This document shows, one piece after another, positions 49,500 through 60,277 of a stretch of DNA of 64,000 nt. The translations under genes and the position numbers were made by a program. Below the pieces are notes generated by a model. The model searched no databases and was not told the origin of the DNA. It saw only the letters and a list, made by a program, of their open reading frames with translations. Origin of the DNA: Tricholoma matsutake (lineage: Eukaryota > Basidiomycota > Agaricomycetes > Agaricales > Tricholomataceae); the NCBI GenBank assembly GCA_026075535.2, contig AP026540.1, forward strand, positions 3,410,001 through 3,474,000, in the 5' to 3' direction. The number at the start of each line of letters is the position of its first letter. Within the stretch, counting starts at the first letter, position 1.

Positions 49500-50720
49500 T
49501 AGTATGCAGAGAGACTTGGAAAACATATATGTACCTGCCTGCACAGAGTGCCAGCATAACAAAAGCAGCATGTCAAAAGCGAGGGGCACCCTTTACTGAT
49601 CCCTGAAACACAAGGTGACTCTGTGTGCTTGGATTTTGTAGGACCACTCCCCAAAGATGAAGGATTCAATTGCATTTTGACAGTGACTGACAGACTTGGG
49701 TCTGATGTTCGCCTGATCCCAATGTGAACAAATATCTCTGCACTGAAACTGGTGGTGATCTTCTTTAATAAATGGTATTGCAAAAATGGCTTGCCACTAG
49801 AACTGATCACTGATTGAGATAAACTATTTGTGTCAAAATTTTGGAAAGCCTTACACACATTAATGGGCGTACATTTAAAAATGTCAACTGCATACCACCC
49901 TCAGACTAATGGTGCAAATGAGTGCACAAACAAGACTCTGAGCCAATGTGTTCACTTCCATGTTGGCAACCAAAAGGGATGGGTGTGAGCCTTACCTATC
50001 ATCTGATTACACATGATGAACTCAGTAAACACATCAACGGGATTCTCAGGTTTCCAACTCTGCATGGGCCAAAGCCCTCACATCATTCCTCCTTTGGTTC
50101 CAGGATCATGTTCTGAGAACACTTTTGAAGAAGCTGCTGCATGCTGCATTATCACACAAATTGAGGGCGATGTTGCTGAGGCAAAAGATGCTTTGATGGG
50201 CGCAAAAATTATGCAGGCATTTTTTGCAAACAAATCCTGCAGTCCTGAAGACATGTACCTCATCGGCAATAAAGTGATGCTGGCAACACTTCACTGCTGT
50301 TAGGAGCTCAAGGCTGGCAACAAGTCTAGGGTCACAATTTCTTTTCCACAATGGGACAGACCCTTCTCCATGACCAAAGCATTTCCCGAGATGTCATCTT
50401 ACACTCTACAACTGCCGAATTCCCCAATCATGTTCCCAACCTACCATGCCTCCTTGCTTAAACAACACAACAAAAATGATGCTGAACTGTTCCCTTCCCA
50501 TGAACTTGAATGGCCTGGTCTGGTTATGACCAACAATGGCCTGGAAGAATACCACATTGAGAAAATCATGGATGAGCAAAAAAGGGGACGCAGCTATCAA
50601 TACCTTGTACAATGGTCTGGATACTCGGAAAGTGATGACCTATGGCTACCACAATGGGAACTTGAGGACTGCAAAGCACTTGACCATTGGAAGGCTAGTA
50701 GGGCAGAGGGAATGTGGTAG
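49500..50720 (+). pseudogene. Gypsy-3 integrase with chromodomain
   Basis: Fragments in several frames give the integrase finger end (VPACTECQHNKS) and the core: LDFVGPLPKDEGFNCIL, TDRLGSDVRLIP, YHPQTNGANE. The C-terminal domain follows (MYLIGNKVMLAT, FPTYHASLLKQH) and finally a chromodomain (EYHIEKIMDEQKRGRSYQY, VQWSGYSESDDLW). Multiple stops and frameshifts are present. No RT or RNase H motif is found between the protease and this integrase. Confidence 0.88.
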
Positions 50721-50852
50721 CTTTTTCCCACTGGGTTTTTTAATGCACCCATTGTTTTTGGTTGATGTGGTGTTTCACTTATCATTTTCTACTCATACTA
50801 CTGACTGCATTTTTTGAGTGGTTCCCCATACACCTCTTTGGGAGTGGGAGGG

Positions 50853-51121
50853 TGTAAGCCTGGCTTACATAACACCATTGACATCTATTTATACATGACT
50901 CTCCTTCAGACTTTACAAACTATGATGTATATGGTTAATCTCCATTCTTTCTTTTTTTCCCCATCTTGCTACCCTAATACTCTGCTTTTTTGTAATGTCT
51001 CTTACTTCTAATTACACAGTGTTAACTTGTTATTTGCATAATTAGTAGTGAGTGTTTCATTTTCCTTCTCCCCTCCCTATTCTCCAGTGTTTTCTATTCC
51101 CTATTAAGGGATAGGTTTCCA
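50853..51121 (+). repeat. Gypsy-3 3' LTR
   Basis: 269 bp, TGTAAGCC..GGTTTCCA. Directly after it the LINE sequence resumes with gctgg, matching gctag before the 5' LTR at one base less than full identity. Confidence 0.93.
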
Positions 51122-52643
51122 GCTGGGAGTATATCATACTTCTCACACATGGTGACCACATCATCTGTTTGGCAGCTATTGAGCAGCCAGGCCATGCCAT
51201 CTGATAGTACTATGGGTTGCCATGCCATTGGGGATGTGTAGTCAGGTTTTCCTGGTTTCTTTAGGATTAGCATTTCAGTGAGCACCCATTCCTGTGGGTA
51301 GTACTTTAGTGTGTTAGTGGTGCAAAAGAGTGGACCTAGGTGTGGGACAAGTTCTTCTCTGGCAAGTATGAGGACTGAATTTGGTATGGTGCCACTTATA
51401 CTGGCTTTGTATGGCTTTATCTTTTTGATCACATGGTGTATTTGTTCATCAGTGATGTTCTTGAAGGTCCATCATGGTGGTGGGTATCAATAATCTTGGG
51501 GTATGGGCATCATTGTTGGATTTGGTGGTGGAAAGAAGGTTTCATAGAATAACTGTCCTTTGCTGGCATTGTCTGTCACTTCCCTGATCACTCATTTTGT
51601 TGTTGGGTCCTTTAATTGTAATGTTGGGATCCTGGCTTTCCCTGCATCAGTCACTGGTGATGTTACCAGTCTACTTGCCTGCCAGATGCTGGACTCATCT
51701 AGCCCTTCTAGCCATTCTATCCAATATTCTGCCTTTGCTTTTCATATAATGTCTGAGTATTGGTTCCATTGTCATCAATATTCTTCATGTACTAGGTGGT
51801 GTGCATTCGAGCAGTGGTATTTCAACCTTCCTCTGAGTTGTTGCATCTCCTTTTCTTTTGGTAACTCAGTGGACCACCATCTCTTTGTGGGCCAGCCTAG
51901 CATGTTCAGTAGTGGTTGTGTTAGTTCTAGGTTTTTATGTGTGAATAGGTGTGCATTTTGGGCCTCATCCCATAGGGGGTGGTGTCAGTTGAAGTCTCCC
52001 ATCCATAGCATGTGTAGTGGGCTGATCATATGCTGTTGTCTTTCTCAATCTTGCATGTATGTGGATACATGTGTCAGTGTGCCATTATTTTTGCAGTTGT
52101 ATATGTTCATAATGTGTAATGTACCAAAGTTGCCTTTGATCTCAATCGCAGTTATGTCCGGGTGTTGGAACTGTATTTGCTTCCATGCATCTGTTAAGAG
52201 GTTAGTGTTTACAAGAATGGAAGATCTCGTGCTGTCCAGATGTTCCTGGTGAGTGTTGGGGTATACTGCTGTCCAGTTTCAGTTAGCTCATGTTTTACCT
52301 TTGAAATTGATGTATGGTTCTTGTATTGGGCATACATCATAGTCATTCTATTTTAGGCTCTCTAGGAGGTCAAGTTGGCTTACAAGTGATTTGTTGACAT
52401 TTTGTTGCCATATCTGTAGTGGTATTCATGTTTCATTTTGTTCTTGGTGTTCAGGCATATTCTAGGGGTGTAGGTTCTCTTCTATTTGGTTGATTTTCTG
52501 GTTCTGGGCCCAGTCCTTGTTCATTTGGGTTTTGATTGCCCCATGGTACATTGCACTGGCTAGTTGTTTCCTGGTTTGGGCACTGGTCATTTGGTTGTGT
52601 GGTCTTCATGTAGTTGTCTAGAGTTGTTTGTGCTGGCCTCACC
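51122..52643 (-). pseudogene. LINE ORF2 N-terminal piece: endonuclease and start of RT
   Basis: The minus strand encodes an EEP-type endonuclease: WQQNVNKSLVSQLDLLESL, then IQEPYI, NWTAVYPNTHQEH, SSILVNTNLL and LHMLWMGDFN followed by HHPLWDEAQ. Later come KAKAEYWIEWLEGLDESS and the RT start (HHVIKKIKPYKASISG, EWVLTEMLILKKPGKPDY, CEKYDILPA). At least eight in-frame stops were seen, almost all TGA and mostly where related LINEs have Arg. The right border is the hAT insertion at 52644. Confidence 0.85.
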
Positions 52644-53119
52644 TAGTGTTTGAAAGTCCAGTTCATCGAACCAGAAAAAGACTGCAACTGAACCAGACCT
52701 GACTGTGGTCTGGTTGCATCACAGTTGCGGTTGCCCTCAGTTCCTTGCGGTTGTGGTTGCAGTTGCCCCACATTATATATATATTGAAAACTGCTAAAGA
52801 CTGGTCCTAACCAGTTGCAACTGAGACTGACTAGATGTATATATACTGTATCTATTTTACATAAATATTTAATGAAATAAAATAAAAGTGGGGCATGCCT
52901 GTGGAATGAGGCTGAAAAGCAAGTGCTTATATACCATGGGCTGTGCACAGACCATTTGGTTGTGTTTGCACACCCAAACAGAAAAGTGGTGCCACTTGTG
53001 GACACCACTCCCATGACTGACAACATCAACAACACCACCACCGCACCTGCAAGCCACTGCTCATAGGGTGAGTTGGAGTTGCTGACAATGGTGGTGGATG
53101 CCAAGACCAAACACAAGCA

Positions 53120-53210
53120 GCCCCAAATGATGCCAGTTGTCGTTTGGGCTACAAGTATTTTTTCTTTTTCTTTTATTCAACTAACTAACTTTTTCTTTTT
53201 CTCTTTTAGG
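53120..53210 (+). repeat. Hairpin plus intron-like cassette, copy 1
   Basis: A degenerate hairpin GCCCCAAATGA..TCGTTTGGGCT is followed after a few bases by a T-rich 55-nt stretch that starts GTATTT and ends CTTTTAG. Confidence 0.7.
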
Positions 53211-53340
53211 TTTTTTACATACCTCATGATGACAACCCGCAATGACTACCACCCTGACACAGCACCACCACCCAGCCTGCAAGCCACTGCTCATGGGGGG
53301 AGATGAGGTACTTCCAGGAGGACAGAGAGGGATGACTACG

Positions 53341-53800
53341 ACCACCACCAATGCCAACACTGCCTCAAATGGCAACATCACCACTTGCACCAATGCCAAT
53401 GCCAATGGCAACACCAACACCACACCACCACTTCCACCAATGCCAACACCATCGCCAACAGCAACAGCAACACCACACCACCACCATCTCCACCTCTGAT
53501 GCCAACACCCCCACTGCCAACACCAACACCAACACCAACACCACTTCTGCCAATGCCACCACCAACATCACCACCTCCACCAATGCCAACACCAACACCA
53601 ACACCAACACCACCACTAACACCACCACCACCACCTCTACCTCTGCCTCTGCCTCTGCCTCTGCCTCTGCCTCCACTGCCAACACCGCCACCAACATCAA
53701 CACCACCTCCACCTCCAACACCAACACCAACACCACCACCTCCAATGCCAACACCACCACCTCCAATGCCAACACCACCACAACAGCAATGGCCCCTTTC
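53341..53800. repeat. Low-complexity ACC/CCA and CCTCTG repeat
   Basis: Imperfect trinucleotide and hexanucleotide repeats (accaccaatgccaacacc type, and CCTCTG copies at ~53634-53670) give long open frames in four or more frames (poly Thr/Asn, Pro/Thr, Val/Leu, Gly/Val). These ORFs are composition artefacts. Confidence 0.9.
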
Positions 53801-54177
53801 TGCCTCAAGTGCAGGAGGGTTTTTTTCACTCTTAGTACATTTGCTAACTGACTCCCCCCTACCTTGCACATCCTGTGAGGTAGGGGGTGTATCATTTTTT
53901 TATATTGCACTACATACATGCTCACTCACAGGCACCTGCCTGTGAGGGGCTTTACATATCTTATGTAACGTCAATTTAGACTGACTTTAATCAGCAGACA
54001 ACTGGTTGTGACCTGAACTAGTCACAACTGGTTGTTAAACTGGACTGGACCACAAGAAACCGGTTTCTTGGGTCCAGTTCAGTTTTATTTAGTATATGAA
54101 TTTAATAGAACTGGTTGCAGTCCCAGTTCACCTCCAAATTGGAGGAAAACCAGACCAAACTGGACCTTCAAACACTA

Positions 54178-55873
54178 GCCTCACCAGCCAGGCATTGTTG
54201 GGGACTCTTTTGTAAGCATCTGTTTGGTGGTTGTCCTGCTTACCTTGTGGGTGGTCATGTGAGGTTGGGTGTCTACCTTGCTGGTGGTGCACCATCCGCC
54301 ATTCTTCCATGAAGTTTGTATGATGTCCTGTGTCATTGTTTTGCTGGGTCCATGTGTTGCTTTGCTGCCATTGTTGCTGATGGTTATCTGCATGTGGGTC
54401 TAATTCATTTAGTAGCATCCAGGTGTTCAGGCTGTGGGTCGGGAAGAATTTATATTTGTTTTCTGGGGTGCATCTTTGTATCTTTTCCTTTTCTGCTTTG
54501 AATGTTGGGCAGTTTCTGTCTGTCACTCTGTGTCCTTTGGCTTCCGTCCCTGTGCAGTTAGCACAGCATAGTGCCATGGTGTTTGTAACATTGCATGCTG
54601 TTGTTTGGTGTTGTCCACCACATTGAGTGCAGGTGTCCATTCCTGCTTTGCAATCAGGTACAAAGTGTCTGAATTTCTGGCATTTCAGGCATCTTTTTGG
54701 TTTGGTTAGCATCTTTCAGATGTTTACATGTTTTCCTTCAATGAACATTCCATACTGGATTGCTAAGTTGGCATCAGCTCATTCCTTGAAGCCTAGGATT
54801 GCATGAGCAACTTTCTGGTTGTCATTACAGAGGTGTGGCAGCTTGATGTATTTTGAGTATGCAATGCTCTCTGGGCTTAGCAAACTGTCCTCTTCTGCTT
54901 TGGCATGTATGTAGCTCAATCCTGCATCAAAAGTGGTGGGAATGAACTCAGCTATAACATAATGCAGCTTATTGTGCATGTTGGAGGTGCCACTGTAGTT
55001 CATCATACAGGCTTTTTGTATGTTGGTTTGTTTGATCCAGTTTGCTGAGTCTCTCGAGTTGAGCTGGTATGGTACGCTCCCATTTCATAGTTTCTCAGCT
55101 CCAACAAAAGCCATGTCTGGCAGTTTGTCAGCAGCTTCCAAGCCCATCAGGTTGAGGGTCATGTTTGCCTTTGCTATGAGGTCTTTTTCTGATAGGCTAT
55201 TGAGGGCATTGTCAGTAGCATTGGGGTTTTTCTGTATCATGATCTGGTTATCAGATATGTCTCCTCTTGCAATTAAAAAATTGTGGGCTGGAGGCATGTG
55301 TTGCTGTGCAATGGCTGCATACATTTCTGGTCTGTAGGTATAGGCTGGTGTGACCTCAGTAGTTTTCTCTGTGAGTTCCTGAGTTGCTTGTGCTAGATGG
55401 TCAGCAGTTTCTTGAAATTTATCGTTGAATTCATCCATCCTTTCTGTGATTTCCTTTGTGGCTTCTTGTATGTGTTCCACTGCATCTCACGTGGTCTTTA
55501 CATTGGAAGTGAAGGTTTTGATGTGTTCTTGTAGTTGTGTTTTGACCATTGTGGTGATTTTGGTGGCCACTTGTTGAGCACTGGCATTGGCTATAAGAAA
55601 GGCCACTTCCTGTATCCTATCTGTTAGAATCTTTGGCATTTTTGTTGTAGCATTACCAAACTGTAATAGGATATGAGATAGTGTCTGCAAATCAACTGGT
55701 TTACCCAGTATGAGATGTTCTTTCATTGTGAGGAGAGTTAGTGCTTGTTCCTTTGTTCATACATCAGTGTTGACACTGTCTGCACTTTCTAGTTCTTTCT
55801 GTGATTTCTTCATCGTTGTGGCTCCAGTTTTTTGTCTTGTTTGTGGGGGTGAGTGTGTAGGGGGTTGGGACAT
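54178..55873 (-). pseudogene. LINE ORF1 (nucleic-acid-binding protein), broken
   Basis: It begins MSQPPTHSPPQTRQKTG at 55873. A long coiled-coil-like region follows (EHIQEATKEITERMDEFND), then a middle domain (TFDAGLSYIHAKAEEDSLLS), then Cys/His knuckles: CLKCQKFRHFVPDC and CTQCGGQHQTTAC, followed by CCANC. This is the usual ORF1 layout of fungal I/Tad LINEs. In-frame TGA codons occur at about 55760, 55487, 55085, 54779 and 54713; no frameshift is needed. The 3' end is cut by the hAT element. Confidence 0.88.
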
Positions 55874-56389
55874 GGTGTGAGGCTAGTTCTAGGCTGGTAT
55901 ACTATCCTTGGGCTTGTCCTCCTTCACTTCTCTTGGCCTCACAAGCCATGGGAAGTTTTTGAGGTGATGGCAGTACAAGATCGAGTGTGCATATAGCTGC
56001 ATATAGTCACCACCTACAGAGATATATATATGACACCTGACACCCCACTGTAATTTACACTCCCCCACCTATTCCAATTGGACTCTCTGGAATCCAGTTA
56101 TTCTGACTGGATTCCACTGGAGTCCAATTATTCTGACCGGATTCCAGTTAGGGCATGGCATGGGTATGGGTAACACCATGTGTTTTCGGTCATGGGTATG
56201 CATGGGTAGTATGGGTATGGGTATGGGATTGCCATACCCGGGCAACACCGTTCCCTTTTCCACGGTGTTACGGGTATGTGCGGGTATGCCAGTACCCGGA
56301 TTTTGGTCAGGTGAGTAATCATCTGACCTTGTTGAATACTCACGACATGTCTATTTCTAAACTATACAATGATCCAACCACCATAGCAT

Positions 56390-56490
56390 GGCCCAAACGA
56401 CGTGAATCATCGTTTGGGCCTATAGTAAGTTTTTTTGTGTTTCATTTCTTGTTTTTTGTAAACTAATTGATTATGTTTCTTCTTTTTCAG
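56390..56490 (+). repeat. Hairpin plus intron-like cassette, copy 2
   Basis: The hairpin GGCCCAAACGA / TCGTTTGGGCC (56390-56420) is followed at 56425-56490 by a 66-nt stretch with GTAAGT at its start, aactaatt before the end and TTTTTCAG at its end. Confidence 0.85.
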
Positions 56491-56559
56491 GTTCTAAACT
56501 ACTGATAACAATGGATGACAACAGCTAATGACACACACACAACAGTGCCACATCACCCA

Positions 56560-56661
56560 GGCCCAAACAACGTGATTGCATTGTTTGGGCCCATGGTAAG
56601 TTTTTTTTTTCATTCATTTCTTTTTTTGTAAACTAACTATTTTGTTTCTTTTATTTCATAG
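56560..56661 (+). repeat. Hairpin plus intron-like cassette, copy 3
   Basis: The hairpin GGCCCAAACAA / TTGTTTGGGCC (56560-56592) is followed by GTAAGT at 56596, aactaact, and TTTCATAG ending at 56661. The intron-like part is again exactly 66 nt. Confidence 0.85.
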
Positions 56662-57427
56662 GTTGGAATCCCCTTGGAATGAGGAGCTCACATGGAATGA
56701 CCCCACGCCAATGCCGCCACGTCACGATGGCACACCACCTGCCCCAGCCTCATGAGCAACTGCTCATGGGGTGGATAGCATGTGGAATGACGACAATGAC
56801 CAGGAGGAGGACCCAAGGACTCAACTGCTGCCACGAGCAACTGGTTGTGGGGTGGAATGACTACAGGCCCCCCTCTCTCACTGCAAATGTGAGCAGGGGG
56901 GTTACTCATTCTGTTCTCGGCGACTACAGGCACCACCCCCCTCCCTCGCTCCAAACGTGAGAGGGGGGGGTTTTTGTTTTGTTTTCATTGACTACAGGCA
57001 CCATCACCCCCTCACTCGAAATGCGGAGGCAGGGGTTTTCTATATTAGTTTAATGTAATTTATTTATTAGAATAGGTCCACCACCCCCTCCCTCACTCCA
57101 AATGCAAGTGAAGGGGTTTCTATTTACTTCATTTACTATTAAAATATGTATTCTTCTTAAAACCCCCAAATAACCATGGGTAACCCGTGGAAACCCATGG
57201 TAACACTGTACCCATACCCGTGTGGGTACGGTGTTCATGGGTACAGGTAAGGATATGAGGGAATATACCCAAGGGTTACTCGTGCCATGCCCTAATTCCA
57301 GTTATTCCAGACTCCAAGTTATGCATGTTTAGTTTAATTGACTTACAGTATACAACAGTAGAAAGTCAAGTCAAGTCAAACTTCGAGTCCTGAAGTTCCT
57401 CAGTTGCCTACAAAATTAATTGGTGCA

Positions 57428-57492
57428 GAGCAAGGATTGCACTCAAGGCCTCATGTGATAAACCAAACACTGTGCTCAACCAGTTGAGCCAC
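57428..57492 (-). repeat. tRNA-like module in arm A left
   Basis: Reverse complement of 59499-59563, with few differences. See that copy for the box A and box B match. Confidence 0.6.
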
Positions 57493-58110
57493 AGGAGAAT
57501 TATTAACTAGCTATTATAAAGTTTATTTCTGACACTCAAACTCACAACTTCATTTTTTCGGAGTAGATAATTAAGATCAAAATTTTTTAATTTAAGCCCA
57601 TCCCTCGCAGGGGATGATTTGATTATATATACATAAAACTAACCCCTCGCATTCAGCGCAAGGGGGGAGGTAAAAACATCAAGAAAAAAAAAACCCTCCC
57701 ACAGACAAAACGGGGGAGGGGGAGGTGTAATAATATTAAATAATTAAAACTACAAAAAAACCCTCCCCATGCAAGTTCCACCCCACAAGCAGTTGCTCGT
57801 GAGGCTGGGGGTGGGTGGCTTGTCAGAGTACATTACACTCCTCCACCTATTCCAGTCGGATTCCAGTCGGAATGCCCATTCCGAACCAAATTTTCGGAAT
57901 TCCAGGGAATTCCATTTATATATATTTCTCTCACAATTCATAATTCCGATCAGACTGGAGGGTCAATTTTACCTCTGGAATCCCTGGAATCTACCCAGAC
58001 TCATTTTTACCTGGAACAGTCAGATCAACTGGATGCATGGCAACTAGTATAACTGGAATAACTGGAATAACTGGAATGCATGTGCTTTCCCAAATAAAGT
58101 TTTGACGTAC

Positions 58111-58175
58111 AACAAGAATTGAACACTCGACCTTGGGTCTGCACACATAACAGCATGCTTAACCACTGAGCTATG
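58111..58175 (-). repeat. tRNA-like module in arm B left
   Basis: Reverse complement of 62046-62110. It reads TAGCTCAGTGG on the minus strand, an exact box A, and GTTCAATTC as a weak box B. Confidence 0.6.
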
Positions 58176-58441
58176 AAGTAATCATTTGTCTACATACATC
58201 TAATACCTTTATTACCCAACCAAGGTGCGTAGTTACAGCCATTAATGGAATACACAAACATGCATATTCCATGACACGTGACATGTGACTGCCAGCTCAC
58301 AACCACCACCACTGTTGTCAACGCCACCTCCTTCTCCTCTCCACTCTACCACCACCACTGCATGTGCACCTGCCACCACCATTCCCACGCCCACTGCCTC
58401 CATCACCACCACCTTCAAATGAGCCGACTGGACAGAACGCA

Positions 58442-58541
58442 GGCCCAAACGATGGCAATTGTCGTTTGGGCCATAGATAAGTTTTTTTCTTGTTTCTTTT
58501 TCTTTTTATCAAACAACTAATTGTAATTTATTGCTTTTTAG
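58442..58541 (+). repeat. Hairpin plus intron-like cassette, copy 4
   Basis: The hairpin GGCCCAAACGA / GTCGTTTGGGCC (58442-58472) is followed by ATAAGT (a degraded GTAAGT) at 58477, a T-rich stretch with caactaatt, and TTTTTAG at 58541. The intron-like part is 65 nt. Confidence 0.8.
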
Positions 58542-58850
58542 GCTATATACTACTGGGGACGACCTGCTGCAATGAAAAACGTGCAACAAAAAATGCGCAA
58601 TGCATGCCCACAGCCACCCAATCCCCTCCTCCCCTTTCAAATAGGGATGCAAGGCTGTCGACATGGGCTAGGTGGGTGCAGAGGGATGCCAGGAGACCCC
58701 AGAAGGGGGATACCTGCCTAGTAAGCACCCACCAACCCCTGTACACGTGCCATGTCACACTGATGTGCTCAAACCCCTCCCCCCCCCCCCCAAAAAAAAA
58801 AAAGACAGAAATCCAAATGGGGGACAATGGCAACAAACAACGACAAGCCA

Positions 58851-59160
58851 CCCACCCCCAGCCTCATGAGCAACTGCTCATGGGGTGGAACATGGGTGGA
58901 ACAATGCCCAGGCACAGGGACAGGAGACAACGATGACACACCACCCACCCCCAGCCTCATGAGCAACTGCTTGTGGGGTGGATTGTGGGTGGAACAATGC
59001 CCAGGCACAGGGACAGGAGACAACGATGACACACCACCCACCCCCAGCCTCATGAGCAACTGCTCGTGGGGTGGATCACAGGTGGAATGACAATGACAAC
59101 AAGCCACCCACCCCCAGCCTCATGAGCAACTGCTCATGGGGTGGATCATGGGTGGAATGA
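58851..59160 (+). repeat. Tandem array of GAGCAACTGCTC modules
   Basis: Four copies of a unit starting CCCAGCCTCATGAGCAACTG and running into TGGGGTGGA, spaced about 93, 93 and 67 bp. Each contains the near-palindrome GAGCAACTGCTC. Between them lies repeated sequence with gcccaggcacagggacagg. Confidence 0.9.
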
Positions 59161-59498
59161 CAGACAACTCACCTAGCACAGTGGGGTCACGTCCCCTCCC
59201 CCTCCCCCACATTTTGCATGGGGAGGGTTTTTTTGTAGTTTTAATTATTTAATATTATTACACCTCCCCCTCCCCCATTTTGTCTGTGGGAGGGTTTTTT
59301 TTTTCTTGATGTTTTTACCCCCCCCCTTGCACTGAATGCGAGGGGTTAGTTTTATGTATATATATAATCAAATCATCCCCTGCAAGGGATGGGCTTAAAT
59401 TTAAAAAAATTTGATCTTAATTATCTACTTCGAAAAAATGAAGTTGTGAGTTTGAGTGTCAGAAATAAACTTTATAATAGCTAGTTAATGATTCTCCT

Positions 59499-59563
59499 GT
59501 GGCTCAACTGGTTGAGCACAGTGTTTGGTTTATCACATGAGGCCTTGAGTGCAATCCTTGCTC
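59499..59563 (+). repeat. tRNA-like module in arm A right
   Basis: GTGGCTCAACTGGTTGAGC forms a perfect tRNA D-arm (stem GCTC/GAGC) and contains a box A. About 50 bases later GAGTGCAATCC resembles box B (7 of 11 consensus positions), within a GAG..CTC stem. The acceptor stem is not preserved. This is a tRNA-derived or tRNA-mimicking Pol III promoter module, not a functional tRNA. Confidence 0.6.
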
Positions 59564-59829
59564 TGCACCAATTAATTTTGTAGGCAACTGAGGAATTTCA
59601 GGACTCGAAGTTTGACTTGACTTGACTTTCTACTGTTGTATACTGTAAGTTAATTAAGCTAAACATGCATAACTTGGAGTCTGGAATAACTGGAATCCAG
59701 TTGGAATAACTGGACTCCAGTGGAATCCAGTCAGAATAATTGGACTCCAGTGGAATCCAGTTGGAATAACTGGATTCCAGAGAGTCCGATCAGAATAGGT
59801 GGGGGAGTGTAAATTACTGGCTTGTCGTC

Positions 59830-59980
59830 ATTGTCGTTCCACCCGCAATCCACCCCATGAGCAGTTGCTCGTGAGGCTGGGGGTGGGTGGTGTGTCATCA
59901 TTGTCTCCTGTCCCTGCACCTGGGTGTTGTTCCACCCATGTTCCACCCCACGAGCAGTTGCTCATGAGGCTGGGGGTGGG
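59830..59980 (-). repeat. GAGCAACTGCTC modules in arm B right
   Basis: Two modules in reverse orientation (ccatgagcagttgctcgtg and ccacgagcagttgctcatg), pairing with the array at 58851-59160. Confidence 0.85.
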
Positions 59981-60277
59981 TGGCTTGTCATTGTTTGTTG
60001 TCATTGTCCCCCATTTGGATTTCTGTCTTTTTTTTTTTTGGGGGGGGGGGGGGGGAAGGGGTTTGGGTGCTTCAGTGCAACGTGGCACATGTACAGGGGT
60101 TGGTGGGTGCTTACTAGGCAGGTATCCCCCTTCTGGGGTCTCCTGGCATCCCTCTGTACCCACCTAGCCCATGTTGACAGCCTCACATCCCATTTGAAAG
60201 GGGAGGAGGGGATTGGGTGGCTGTGGGCATGTGTTGCACATTTTTTGTTGCAGCAGGTTGTCCCCAGTAGTATGTAG

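Larger units (their letters stand above)
46342..51121 (+). mobile_element. Gypsy-3: chromodomain Gypsy element lacking RT and RNase H
   Basis: 4780 bp with LTRs of 266 and 269 bp (TGTAAGCC..GGTTTYCA) and target duplication gctag/gctgg (46337-46341 and 51122-51126). A purine tract (gggagtgggagg) precedes the 3' LTR. Gag with a Cys/His motif and a protease (ALIDHGSPAVLI) is followed within a few tens of bases by integrase, so RT and RNase H have been deleted. It ends in a chromodomain. It interrupts LINE ORF2 at the RT. Confidence 0.93.
52644..54177. mobile_element. Non-autonomous hAT element, 1.5 kb, in the LINE
   Basis: The termini TAGTGTTTGAAAGTCC and (reverse complement of the right end) TAGTGTTTGAAGGTCC are inverted repeats. 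The 8-bp target duplication GCCTCACC is exact (52636-52643 and 54178-54185). No transposase is encoded. Inside are a hairpin/intron-like cassette (53120-53210), two GCAAGCCACTGCTCA modules (about 53046 and 53270), and a long ACC/CCA-rich repeat. Confidence 0.93.
36080..55900 (-). mobile_element. Non-LTR retrotransposon (Tad/I-like LINE) broken by three insertions
   Basis: This is one LINE on the minus strand, reconstructed from four collinear pieces: 55873-54178 (ORF1), 52643-51122 (endonuclease and start of RT), 46341-44597 (RT and RNase H) and 37047-36545 (C-terminus). The gaps are a 1.5-kb hAT element, Gypsy-3 and a MITE containing Gypsy-2. The pieces join at the insertion points with target duplications where readable. 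Total LINE sequence is about 6 kb. Both RT (FVND) and RNase H (NNQ) active sites have Asp-to-Asn changes. The 5' and 3' ends are approximate. Confidence 0.9.
56149..57294. mobile_element. hAT MITE, 1.1 kb, in arm A
   Basis: The ends TAGGGCATGGCA are a perfect 11-12 bp inverted repeat, with the exact 8-bp target duplication ATTCCAGT (56141-56148 and 57295-57302). GGGTA/TACCC motifs crowd both ends. It carries two hairpin/intron-like cassettes and two GAGCAACTG modules, and no transposase. The termini resemble those of the decayed hAT at 7640-17277. Confidence 0.95.

Noticed and set aside
53351..53945. Several long overlapping ORFs on both strands (up to 186 codons)
   Set aside because: They come from an ACC/CCA simple repeat that is open in many frames; the proteins are monotonous (Thr/Asn, Pro/Thr, Val/Leu, Gly/Val) and lie inside a non-autonomous hAT element.
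56679..56960. Overlapping ORFs of about 90 codons on both strands in the 56.1-kb MITE, and similar ones at 58490-60277
   Set aside because: They follow the repeated GAGCAACTGCTC/CCACCCCC modules and mirror each other in the inverted arms; no domain or codon pattern supports coding.
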